Source: Acidobacteriota bacterium (GTDB lineage Bacteria; Acidobacteriota; Terriglobia; Acidiferrales; UBA7541). Taken from it: a stretch of DNA of 37,566 nucleotides. The notes under the pieces were generated by a model. The model was not told where the DNA came from and made no database searches. It saw only the letters and a program-made list of their open reading frames with translations. The DNA is taken from assembly GCA_003154775.1 (NCBI GenBank), contig PMES01000045.1, positions 1 to 37,566 of the forward strand, read 5' to 3'. A program made the translations under genes and the position numbers. Positions 27,169 through 34,961 of this stretch are shown here, one piece after another. How positions within the stretch are numbered: position 1 is the stretch's first letter; every line of letters begins with the position of its first letter.

Positions 27169-28299
27169 ATGTCCAGCAAAGCAGCGGATTTGGCAGGACC
27201 CGGTATTGGCAACTATGAGGAATTGGAGAAGATCCTTCCCCTGGACTATTCCAGTGCGCTTACCCGCAGGGAAACGCAGAAAGCGATCTTCGCCGTCAAG
27301 CGCTTCATCGAGGACAACCTCTGTAAGGAATTGAATCTGTTGATGGTAACAGTCCCCCTGATCGTGGACATCGCAAGCGGTGTCAACGACATGCTGGACC
27401 GCGACGGTTCCCGCACCCCCATCCAGTTCCATATCCGCAACGATTACGATAAGCACCCCGTGGATGCCCAGATTGTCCAGGCCGCCACCAAGTGGAAGAG
27501 GGTGGCCCTGAAGGAATTCGGCATGCGTCCCGGTGAAGGCCTTTGCACGGACATGCGCGCCATCCGCAAGGACTATTTCCTCGACCATGACCACAGCGTC
27601 TACGTGGATCAGTGGGATTGGGAGCGCGCCATCACCTCCGATCAGCGCGACCTCGATTTCTTGAAGGAGATCGTCGGCAAAATCTGGAAAGTGCTCGTCG
27701 AAGCCGAACTCTACGCCCAGGATCTCTTTCCCGAGCTCAAGAATGAAAAGTATCCGAACCTGCCGGAGAAGCTCACCTTCCTCCATGCCGAGGAACTCCT
27801 CCGAATGTATCCCAATCTCCCCAGGAAGCAGCGCGAAACGGCTATTCTCCAGCAGCACCCCGCGCTCTTCATCGTTGGCATCGGCTATCCCCTCGAGGAT
27901 GGCTATCCGCACGAAATGCGTGCCGCCGATTACGACGACTGGGTCACCGAAACCAAAGGCGTTGATGGCCGGCCCCTGCATGGTTTGAATGGCGACATCC
28001 TGGTCTGGAACCACGTCACGCGGCGCCGGCACGAGCTCAGCTCCATGGGCATCCGCGTGAATGCGGAAAGCTTGAAGAAGCAGCTGGAGTTGTCCCATCA
28101 GTTGGACTTCCTCAAATTCCCCTATCACCAGGCCATTGTGAAGAATGAAATCCCGCTGAGCATCGGCGGCGGCATCGGCCAGTCCCGCACCCTCATGCTC
28201 CTGCTCAGGAAAGCGCATCTCGGCGAAGTCACCGTAAGCGTGTGGCCCCAGATCCTCAAGGAGATCTGCGCCAAAAAGAACATCCACGTCCTCGAATAA
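27169..28299 (+). CDS. asnA: Aspartate-ammonia ligase (asparagine synthetase A)
   Basis: A 376-residue cytoplasmic enzyme making asparagine from aspartate, ammonia and ATP. It belongs to the class II aminoacyl-tRNA synthetase-like fold. It aligns by eye with E. coli AsnA along its length: HSVYVDQWDWERA, DYDDW, LNGDILVWN, ELSSMGIRVNAESLKKQL and IGGGIGQSRTLMLLL. It is about 45 residues longer than the usual ~330, part of this an N-terminal extension (SSKAADLAGPGIGNYEELEK). The start has GGAGG at 8 nt. Unlike AsnB it uses free ammonia, which fits its divergent pairing with gdhA. Confidence 0.95.
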   Translation: MSSKAADLAGPGIGNYEELEKILPLDYSSALTRRETQKAIFAVKRFIEDNLCKELNLLMVTVPLIVDIASGVNDMLDRDGSRTPIQFHIRNDYDKHPVDAQIVQAATKWKRVALKEFGMRPGEGLCTDMRAIRKDYFLDHDHSVYVDQWDWERAITSDQRDLDFLKEIVGKIWKVLVEAELYAQDLFPELKNEKYPNLPEKLTFLHAEELLRMYPNLPRKQRETAILQQHPALFIVGIGYPLEDGYPHEMRAADYDDWVTETKGVDGRPLHGLNGDILVWNHVTRRRHELSSMGIRVNAESLKKQLELSHQLDFLKFPYHQAIVKNEIPLSIGGGIGQSRTLMLLLRKAHLGEVTVSVWPQILKEICAKKNIHVLE

Positions 28300-28502
28300 G
28301 CGCGGCGTGGCCGATTGGGTTTCGCTCCGACCGGCAATTTGCACTTGTTGCGCCCGCCGCTTTCCGGAGGGCGTGCCATTCTACTTCGCGGTGATTTGTT
28401 GCAGTGGTATCCTAGGCAACAATGCGTGTGCCCAATCCAATCGCCCGAATTCCGGCCGGGCCACGCCAATAGGGAGGACACCCGCCCGATACTCTTCACC
28501 TT

Positions 28503-28547
28503 ATGGTTACGGCTCCGGTACTCGCGGTTGAAAAACTGACAAAGGAA
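28503..28547 (+). pseudogene. Possible 5' stub of an ABC transporter ATPase gene
   Basis: An ATG starts MVTAPVLAVEKLTKE, which looks like the first strand of an ABC ATPase (PVLAVEKLTKxF). After Glu15 the reading turns into unrelated sequence and stops about 26 codons later; no Walker A follows. Upstream, TGGTATCCT (about 28406-28414) resembles an extended -10 promoter. The break coincides with the left edge of the AT-richer island. The match is short, so chance similarity is possible. The rest of the gap 28300-28554 holds only a TTGTTGC/GCAACAA inverted repeat around that promoter-like site. Confidence 0.3.
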
Positions 28548-28554
28548 AAGCGGC

Positions 28555-28872
28555 CTAGCGATTGTTCCACAAGTCATCTATTCTCTTTCTCTTTTCCTGT
28601 CTCTTTTGCATGGCTTTACGGATGAGTTTGCGAGGAACACCCGGCAGGGCCGTAATCCACCATTCTTCATCGTCGAAAACGGGCACATACGAGTGTAAAT
28701 TCTCTTTCTTGCGAACCTTTTGTTCAGTTTCGTCCATGCATTGAATCACTTGGGGAACCTTCTCTTCGTCCTCCATTGCATCCCGTTTTTCTTTGAGTTC
28801 TCTAAATAAGCTTCGTACCCCCATCACCGCGTCCCATCCGCTCTTGAACATTGCAATCGACCACTGCCACAC
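28555..28872 (-). CDS. Small protein of unknown function
   Basis: 105 residues from a GTG at 28872 preceded by an almost ideal ribosome site (GGAGGTGA, 28876-28883 on the minus strand). It is highly charged: a helical, coiled-coil-like middle (RSLFRELKEKRDAMEDEEKV), then a Trp-rich segment (FDDEEWWITALPGVPRKL) and a basic end (KRQEKRKRIDDLW). There is no signal peptide or membrane helix. No family is recognised. It opens the AT-richer island and is divergent from the methyltransferase gene, with which it may have travelled. Codon use is more AT-rich than in asnA. Confidence 0.6.
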   Translation of the reverse strand: MWQWSIAMFKSGWDAVMGVRSLFRELKEKRDAMEDEEKVPQVIQCMDETEQKVRKKENLHSYVPVFDDEEWWITALPGVPRKLIRKAMQKRQEKRKRIDDLWNNR

Positions 28873-29025
28873 TCTTCACCTCCACGCTTAAAGCGGGACG
28901 TCATATCGCGCTCTAGAAGTGGTGCCACATTTAGTTGAAAGCACAGGAAGGCCCAATCAGCCCACCGCCGCGAGCCTTCATACTTCTATAGGGTACATCT
29001 TGATAACCGGTTCTTGCATGACCGG

Positions 29026-30714
29026 ATGAGTGTCGGTAGACTGTCGTTTGTGAATCAACTTTTCTATGGCGACAATCTGGACGTTCTCCGGCGCTATGTG
29101 AAAGACGAGTCCATTGATCTCGTTTACCTCGACCCACCTTTCAAATCCAACCAGGACTACAACGTTTTGTTTGCGGAGAAGGACGGGACGGCGGCCGCTT
29201 CACAGTTCAAGGCTTTCGAGGACACATGGGAGTGGAATCAGGATTCAGCGGCCACGCACGAACAGCTTATCGAATCTGGAGGTAGCGTCTCCGATGTGAT
29301 GCAAGCGTTCCGGCGGTTCCTGGGAACGAACGACATGCTGGCTTATCTGACGATGATGGCTCCCCGCCTTGTCGAACTCCGGCGTGCACTCAAACCTACA
29401 GGTAGCATCTACCTACATTGTGATCCCACAGCGAGCCATTATTTGAAGCTACTGCTAGATGCAATCTTCGGTGGTCCAAACTTCCTGAACGAAATCATCT
29501 GGAAGAGGACGACGACGAAGAATGATTACACGCAAGGGGCAAAGAACTGGCCTAGGATTCACGATGTACTGCTCTACTTCGGCAAGAATGCACCGAGCGC
29601 AACATTCCAGCAGTCTTTTGCAGAGTACGATGAATCTTACATTCGCTCTCACTATCACTCGGTAGACGAGAACGGGCGACACTTTCAGTTGTTCGATCTG
29701 ACTGCTCCAGGCTCGGGGATGCGTGGCCACCCTCAGTACGAGTTTATGGGAGTCACGCGCTACTGGAGGTACAACAAGGAAAAGATGCAGAAGCTCCTGG
29801 ACGAAGGCCGGGTAATCCAGCCCCGTCCGGGCGGGGTTCCTCGCTACAAACGCTATCTCGATGAAATGAAGGGAGTGGCGCTTGGTGATGTGTGGCGGGA
29901 CATTTCAGCGATCAACTCTCAAGCACAGGAACGTCTTGGCTACCCCACGCAGAAGCCCGAAGCGTTGCTCGAACGAATCATAAACGCCAGCAGCAACGAG
30001 GGCGAGACTGTTCTTGACCCGTTCTGTGGCTGCGGCACAGCCATCTCAGTTGCTCAACGGCTGAATCGCAACTGGATAGGGATAGATATAACGCATCTTG
30101 CGATTGGATTGATTAAAAGTCGCCTGCTCGATGCTTTCGGTCGGTCAGTGGCAAAGACCTACACTGTTATTGGAGAACCAACCTCATTGCCGGATGCCGC
30201 CGAGTTGGCGCACGAAGACCCTTATCAGTTCCAGTGGTGGTCCCTTGGACTTGTGGGCGCTCGTCCCACCGAACAGAAAAAGGGCGCAGACCAAGGCATC
30301 GACGGACGCCTTTTCTTCCACGATGAAGGCGGGACCGGAAAGACAAAACAGATTCTGTTCTCGGTGAAAGCAGGGCATGTAAACGTTAGTCAGCTTCGGG
30401 ACTTGCGAGGCGTGATAGACAGAGAGAAAGCTGAGATTGGCGTCCTGCTTTGCCTCGAAGATGTCACCAAGCCGATGCGAACAGAAGCAGCGTCAGCAGG
30501 TTTCTATAAATCACCCTGGGGAAATCATCCGAAATTGCAGATTCTCACGATTGAGGAACTTTTCGAGGGGAAAGGGGTTGACTACCCGCACCCTGCCGGA
30601 AATCTGACATTCAAGCGTGCCCCTAAGGTGGAGACACCTGTCCCTGAGCAAATGGAACTTACCTCCGCTGACGCCACGCCAAGGCCAAAGAAAGCAACGA
30701 AGAAGCGACGTTAA
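29026..30714 (+). CDS. DNA methyltransferase fused to an Mrr-like nuclease domain
   Basis: About 562 residues. The beta-class order of amino-methyltransferase motifs is clear: LFYGDNLDVLRRY, catalytic motif IV as DPPF (YLDPPFKSNQDYNVLF, near the start), YPTQKPEALLERII, then the AdoMet motif I VLDPFCGCGTAISV (about 330-345) and NWIGIDITHLAIGLI. The DPPF form points to N6-adenine, less likely N4-cytosine. From about 400 a second domain begins (WWSLGLVGARPTEQKKGADQ). GADQGIDG and ILFSVKAG fit the GxDxGID...(Q/S)xK pattern of Mrr-type PD-(D/E)xK nucleases. Modification and cleavage on one chain would make a self-contained restriction system. The start is uncertain: TTG 29014, ATG 29026 or GTG 29050, none with a strong ribosome site. 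Confidence 0.85.
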   Translation: MSVGRLSFVNQLFYGDNLDVLRRYVKDESIDLVYLDPPFKSNQDYNVLFAEKDGTAAASQFKAFEDTWEWNQDSAATHEQLIESGGSVSDVMQAFRRFLGTNDMLAYLTMMAPRLVELRRALKPTGSIYLHCDPTASHYLKLLLDAIFGGPNFLNEIIWKRTTTKNDYTQGAKNWPRIHDVLLYFGKNAPSATFQQSFAEYDESYIRSHYHSVDENGRHFQLFDLTAPGSGMRGHPQYEFMGVTRYWRYNKEKMQKLLDEGRVIQPRPGGVPRYKRYLDEMKGVALGDVWRDISAINSQAQERLGYPTQKPEALLERIINASSNEGETVLDPFCGCGTAISVAQRLNRNWIGIDITHLAIGLIKSRLLDAFGRSVAKTYTVIGEPTSLPDAAELAHEDPYQFQWWSLGLVGARPTEQKKGADQGIDGRLFFHDEGGTGKTKQILFSVKAGHVNVSQLRDLRGVIDREKAEIGVLLCLEDVTKPMRTEAASAGFYKSPWGNHPKLQILTIEELFEGKGVDYPHPAGNLTFKRAPKVETPVPEQMELTSADATPRPKKATKKRR

Positions 30715-30825
30715 GCAGAGAAGAGAGGCTTGCTCCCTTTCCTACACTTACGAGGGCAATAATATACGTGACTCAGTGATTTGACTGGGCCAATATGTTA
30801 CTGGCAGTGAAAGAGAGAATTCACT

Positions 30826-31701
30826 GTGCAAATGCCCTTATGGAGCGAACGCAGACTTATCCGTCTGTGGCACATTATGAACGAATTTCGCGCCGTTCAG
30901 TTTTGGTGGCTATCGCAGGAGTTGTTACGCCTTGAAAGGGACCTCAGCGATTCGGTGGATAAAGCCTGGGTGCTGGATTTGGAGGCGCGGATGACATGCG
31001 CCGAGGATCAGTGCAAAACGATTGCTCTGGGAGAGGTCGCGATCTTGCCTCTTTATAATATCAAGACGGAACTCCATAGATTCGAACTGACCCTGAACTA
31101 CCCCATCGAAGTAGAGAGCATCAAACGAGAACTGAGAGCGTTTCGCCAGAACATAGAAATCGAATTAGGCAAACGCAGATTCGCCTACATTCCACAGGAA
31201 AGAGCCAGATATTTTGAGAGCGAGCAACCCTTTGGGAAAGAAGTATACGATGCTTTTCCGAGCATACGATTTGATCTAAAAGAAGCAGGAAATTCTTTGG
31301 CTTGCGGAATGAATACTGCGGCAGCATTTCACTTCATGAGAGCAGCCGAAGTCGGATTGTGGGAATTGGCAAAGGATCGTCAGATACCACTAGGAGACGC
31401 GATAGAGTTTACGGACTGGGGAAATATCATCAGGGAATTAGGGAAAGCAGTGGAAGCCATTCAGCAGTGGAAGAATTCTGCCACTAAGGAGGATGCGCAC
31501 AAATTTTACAATCGGTTGCTTATAGAAATCCGGGCGTTTAACGATGGATGGAGACGCCACATAGCCCATGTCCGCAAATCGCAACTCCCCCTAGAACCTG
31601 ATGAAGTGATAGCGCTAAGTGGTCACGTCGAACGCTTTTTGAGAACGATGGCCCCTAAGATTTCGGAGCGAATCCATACTTCCCTGATCTGGACAACATG
31701 A
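30826..31701 (+). CDS. HEPN-like protein, possible abortive-infection factor
   Basis: 291 residues from a GTG (an ATG lies two codons on), no membrane segments. The N-terminal half is helical (FWWLSQELLRLERDLSD, then VESIKRELRAFRQNIEIEL). The C-terminal half begins with FDLKEAGNSLACGMNTAAAF and HFMRAAEVGLWELAK, a helical pattern typical of HEPN-like domains. It ends with FNDGWRRHIAHVRK, where RRHIAH gives the R-x4-H motif of HEPN ribonucleases. The assignment is by motif only; a non-catalytic helical protein is possible. GC content is visibly lower than in flanking housekeeping genes. It follows the methyltransferase-nuclease gene by 111 bp on the same strand and is closed by a terminator, so the two may be co-transcribed. 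Confidence 0.7.
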   Translation: MQMPLWSERRLIRLWHIMNEFRAVQFWWLSQELLRLERDLSDSVDKAWVLDLEARMTCAEDQCKTIALGEVAILPLYNIKTELHRFELTLNYPIEVESIKRELRAFRQNIEIELGKRRFAYIPQERARYFESEQPFGKEVYDAFPSIRFDLKEAGNSLACGMNTAAAFHFMRAAEVGLWELAKDRQIPLGDAIEFTDWGNIIRELGKAVEAIQQWKNSATKEDAHKFYNRLLIEIRAFNDGWRRHIAHVRKSQLPLEPDEVIALSGHVERFLRTMAPKISERIHTSLIWTT

Positions 31702-31765
31702 AAAAACTGCAGCGACAACAAGGAGGGTGGCCCGGGCGCTAGATCGCAAGTAAACTCGGGTGCCC

Positions 31766-31793
31766 CACACGTCGATTTTACGTGTGTTTTTTT
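31766..31793 (+). terminator. Rho-independent terminator after the HEPN-like gene
   Basis: CACACGT (31766-31772) pairs with ACGTGTG (31780-31786) across a 7-nt loop and is followed by seven T (31787-31793). It lies 65 bp past the stop codon of the HEPN-like gene and marks the end of the island transcript. Confidence 0.75.
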
Positions 31794-32309
31794 GACCTCT
31801 CTGCTCAGGCGTGTCCGCCTAGTACCAGTTTCGAAACTAGTACCCACTAAATAATAGTAGACAAACGGTAAACAACGTGCTATGCTTCGGTTGTTATGCT
31901 GAGGGGACGCTGCTCTTGTGCCATTTCGGGCCGTCCCGGATCCCCATCCGGGACGCAAACAACGCGCCCCACCCCCTCGTCCTTCGCCCCTTCTTCGCTC
32001 TTGCGCCCGCTAACTCCTTTGTTTCCCCTTGATGCAAGCCATTCTCCCGTAAGTCCTTTGTTTCCCCTACATACGCAAAAACAGGGGGGTAGGGGCTATC
32101 GGAAGGACGCAAAGGAAGTAGAACATCATCACGTTTTTCTAACTCATGCGTTTACTATAACATTAATCAACATTGTCGGCGCGCCGACATTTCCGTTCTT
32201 GCGCGCGACCGGGAGGTTGCCAAAGCGGCCCGCCTTATCGCGAGTCACCCCACCGCCTCCCGTGCACACTTGCCGCCGGGCGCCCCGAGTGAGGTAAAGT
32301 GGTTGCATT
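31794..32309. other. Gene-free region with hairpin, direct repeats and palindrome
   Basis: 516 bp without a supportable ORF. It holds a perfect 9-bp hairpin GTCCCGGAT-CCCC-ATCCGGGAC (31933-31954). A direct repeat of TAACTCCTTTGTTTCCCCT (32011-32029) recurs at 32050-32068 with one change, a 39-bp period. A perfect 16-bp palindrome TGTCGGCGCGCCGACA lies at 32174-32189, about 120 bp before pncB, and could be an operator. The pncB promoter must lie in the right part. Confidence 0.5.
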
Positions 32310-33695
32310 GTGATCATCAACTTCCCGCGGCGCGCCCACGACCATAACTGGGAAGTGGACCCCATTACGCGGTCTCTGCTCGACACCGATATCTACAAGC
32401 TGCTGATGCTGCAGTTCATCTGGAAGCGCTTCCCCAAAACAACCGCCTCTTTTTCGCTCATCAATCGCTCCGTCAACGTACGGCTTGGCGACTCGATCGA
32501 TGCCGATGAGCTTCGGGAACAACTCGAGCAAACCAGGAAGCTGCGATTTCAAAAGTCCGAACTGATCTGGCTCGCGGGCAACACCTTCTATGGACGCCGC
32601 GGTATCTTTCAACCGGCTTTCCTGGAGTGGCTCGATCGCGACTTCCGGCTCTCGGATTACGAGCTGTCCATTCAAGACGGGCAGTTCTCCCTCTCCTTTC
32701 ACGGCCTCTGGACAGAGACGACCATGTGGGAGATTTATGCGCTGTCGGCAATCAGCGAGTTGAAGACGCGCGCCAGCCTCAAGCGTCTGAGCGAACTCGA
32801 GCTGGATATTCTCTATGCCCGGGCCAAAACGAAACTCTGGGAAAAAATGGAGCGGTTGCGCGGCGTCCCGGGATTGAAAGTGAGCGACTTTGGAACGCGC
32901 CGCCGGCACAGCTTCTTATGGCAGGAGTACGTGGTAAAAGCCATTAGCGATGTGCTCGGCAGCAACTTTACAGGCACCTCGAATACCTATCTGGCCTATA
33001 AGCACGATTTGGAAGCGATCGGCACGAATGCGCACGAATTGCCCATGGCGTTGGCTGCGATGGCCAAGGATGACGACGAACTGAAAACAGCGCAATACCG
33101 CTTGCTGGAGCTCTGGCAGCAGACCTATCACGGCGAGTTGCGCATTCTGCTTCCAGACACCTTTGGCACGACCCAGTTTCTCGGCAACGCTCCGGATTGG
33201 GTGGCGGACTGGACGGGGCAGCGCGCGGACAGCAAAGATCCTTTCCTCGCAGGCAACGAATATATTGCCTGGCTCGAACAGAGAGGGCGCGATCCGCGGC
33301 AAAAGCTATTCATTGCTTCTGACGCCCTGGATGTGGACGCGATTTTGGGTTTGCATGCCTATTTTTCCGGCACGATTCGCAATGGCGCTGCTCCCACGGA
33401 TTTTCGGCAAGCGAGCGATTTTCTCGACGAACGGAAGTGGATTCCCGAACGCCGCATCCGCTTCAGCGCGGGATGGGGCACGTTGCTTACCAATGATTTT
33501 CGCAACTGCAATGCTCAAGGTAGTGGCGACTTCGATCCTGTAAGCCTGGTGTGCAAGCTCAACGATGCCAATGGCAGGCCGGCGGTGAAACTCTCCGACA
33601 ACTTTGAAAAGGCGCTGGGCCCCCGCGAAGAGGTTCAGCGCTACCAGCGCGTGTTTGGCCTCGCTGGCGTTGCTTATGCGCCGATCGTTACGTAG
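32310..33695 (+). CDS. pncB: Nicotinate phosphoribosyltransferase
   Basis: A 461-residue cytoplasmic enzyme of the Preiss-Handler route, converting nicotinate and PRPP to nicotinate mononucleotide with ATP. Family motifs are present: LLDTDIYKLLMLQFIW, DFGTRRRHSF, TGTSNTYLA, then GTNAHELPMA with the histidine that I take as the phosphorylated one, and RFSAGWGTLLTNDF near the end, part of the phosphate-binding site. The length and N-terminus resemble the proteobacterial type more than the shorter Gram-positive type. Start: GTG at 32310. GAGG lies about 16 nt upstream, which is long, so initiation may be weak. No other NAD genes are nearby. Confidence 0.93.
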   Translation: MIINFPRRAHDHNWEVDPITRSLLDTDIYKLLMLQFIWKRFPKTTASFSLINRSVNVRLGDSIDADELREQLEQTRKLRFQKSELIWLAGNTFYGRRGIFQPAFLEWLDRDFRLSDYELSIQDGQFSLSFHGLWTETTMWEIYALSAISELKTRASLKRLSELELDILYARAKTKLWEKMERLRGVPGLKVSDFGTRRRHSFLWQEYVVKAISDVLGSNFTGTSNTYLAYKHDLEAIGTNAHELPMALAAMAKDDDELKTAQYRLLELWQQTYHGELRILLPDTFGTTQFLGNAPDWVADWTGQRADSKDPFLAGNEYIAWLEQRGRDPRQKLFIASDALDVDAILGLHAYFSGTIRNGAAPTDFRQASDFLDERKWIPERRIRFSAGWGTLLTNDFRNCNAQGSGDFDPVSLVCKLNDANGRPAVKLSDNFEKALGPREEVQRYQRVFGLAGVAYAPIVT

Positions 33696-33749
33696 TCACA
33701 AAGAAGTTTCCTGTAGGTTTATTTCACTCGTTTCACGGAGGAAAAATTC

Positions 33750-34256
33750 ATGACCATCGATCAAGATCTCGAAAAAATTGCGCTGCAGGAAAAGCGGCTG
33801 CAATTCAAACATTTTGATTCAGGAGTGGCCTGGGCTGTGGGAACCGCCCTGAAAGCGGCTGCTGAAAAACGCCATGTTGCCGTGGCCATCGATATTCAGC
33901 TCAACGGCCATGCTCTTTTTTCGTACGCCATGCCGGGAACCACGCCGGACAATTGGGACTGGATTCGTCGCAAGCGTAACGTCGTGCTGCGCTTTCACCG
34001 CAGCTCCTACGCCATCGGGTTGAAGCAGGAGCGCGCTCAAACCTCTCTGCAGGAGAAGGTGGGCCTTGATCCAAAGGACTATGCGACCCACGGCGGCTGT
34101 TTCCCGATTCTCCTTGCGGGAACAGGGTGCGTCGGCACGATCACCGTTTCCGGTTTGCCGCAGCGCGAGGACCACGCGCTTGTCGTTTCCGTTCTTCAGG
34201 ATTACCTGCATCTGGCGGGCGAAGATCTGGCCCTCGACGCCCCTTGTGCATCTTGA
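33750..34256 (+). CDS. UPF0303/HbpS-like (GlcG-type) protein
   Basis: A 168-residue, cytoplasmic single-domain protein of the UPF0303 family, whose members share the HbpS/GlcG-like fold. Characteristic segments are LQFKHFDSGVAWAVGTALKA, VAVAIDIQLNGHALFSYAMPGT, NWDWIRRKRNVVLRFHRSSY and GTGCVGTITVSGLPQREDH. Haem binding or degradation is proposed for relatives of the fold but is not shown for this family by sequence alone. A ribosome site (GGAGG) lies about 8 nt from the ATG. It follows pncB by 54 bp on the same strand, so co-transcription is likely; the functional link is unclear. Confidence 0.85.
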   Translation: MTIDQDLEKIALQEKRLQFKHFDSGVAWAVGTALKAAAEKRHVAVAIDIQLNGHALFSYAMPGTTPDNWDWIRRKRNVVLRFHRSSYAIGLKQERAQTSLQEKVGLDPKDYATHGGCFPILLAGTGCVGTITVSGLPQREDHALVVSVLQDYLHLAGEDLALDAPCAS

Positions 34257-34961
34257 CCGCGATAAAGGCGTCAACCCGACAACTGACCTATTCGCTCTAG
34301 CCGGCCTGGACACTTGCACTCTTCAAAGTGCTGTTTCCAGATTCCGAACGGACAGGCGGAGTACCCCAGCCATCCCACCCATGCCAACTCGGCACACGCC
34401 TCCCGGTCATTTCCACGTGAAGTGGTGGAGATGATGCATGACCGCGCAGCTAAGATGACCAAGGACGAACCAGAATACTGCTTGGAGCACCTTCTTGAGT
34501 GTTGGTGGCATGGCGCATGATCAGCCTGGTTGGCTATTACGTCAACAACGATTTCAGACGCCTGCAGGTACACGACCACCGTCCCGAACCACAAAAAGCC
34601 TCTTAAGCCCCTCCGGATCGACGAGCCACACGCTTTAATTAAATAGCCGTTGCATCGCGCAAGCTTTCATTGACATCTGCGCCCGCGGACCAGTAAGATT
34701 CCTCCCTCTGCGGCCATTGGCTTTTTGGGGAACAGCATGCCCAGTGTGAAGTTCATCATGAAGCAGCTTCCGTGGTCACGGCAGGTTCCGGCTGCTTGCC
34801 TTGTATTCCCATCACAAAAAGATGAATACCCGGCTAAGGCCCGCTCACACTCGGCGGCAACACGCTGGCGGCCGGCGCCAAGGTCCGTCGGAGACATTGC
34901 TGGGAGCATGGCGCGTACCTGATTTTGGAAATGACGAGGGAGATTTCGAGGAGGCTCGAAG
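34257..34961 (+). other. Long gap; one weak small-ORF candidate
   Basis: 705 bp. The only protein-like stretch is the end of a plus-strand frame at about 34405-34520 (FPREVVEMMHDRAAKMTKDE, then CLEHLLECWWHGA), with no good start codon or ribosome site. It may be a gene remnant. A second frame at 34725-34922 (MPSVKFIMKQLPW) is no more convincing. No hairpin terminator with a T-run was seen after the UPF0303 gene. Confidence 0.35.

Noticed and set aside
27151-28344. 397-codon minus-strand ORF over asnA
   Set aside because: asnA is certain on the plus strand with a ribosome site; this frame is its mirror.
31896-32297. 133-codon plus-strand ORF before pncB
   Set aside because: Pro/Ser/Thr-rich translation crossing hairpins and repeats; no ribosome site or domain.
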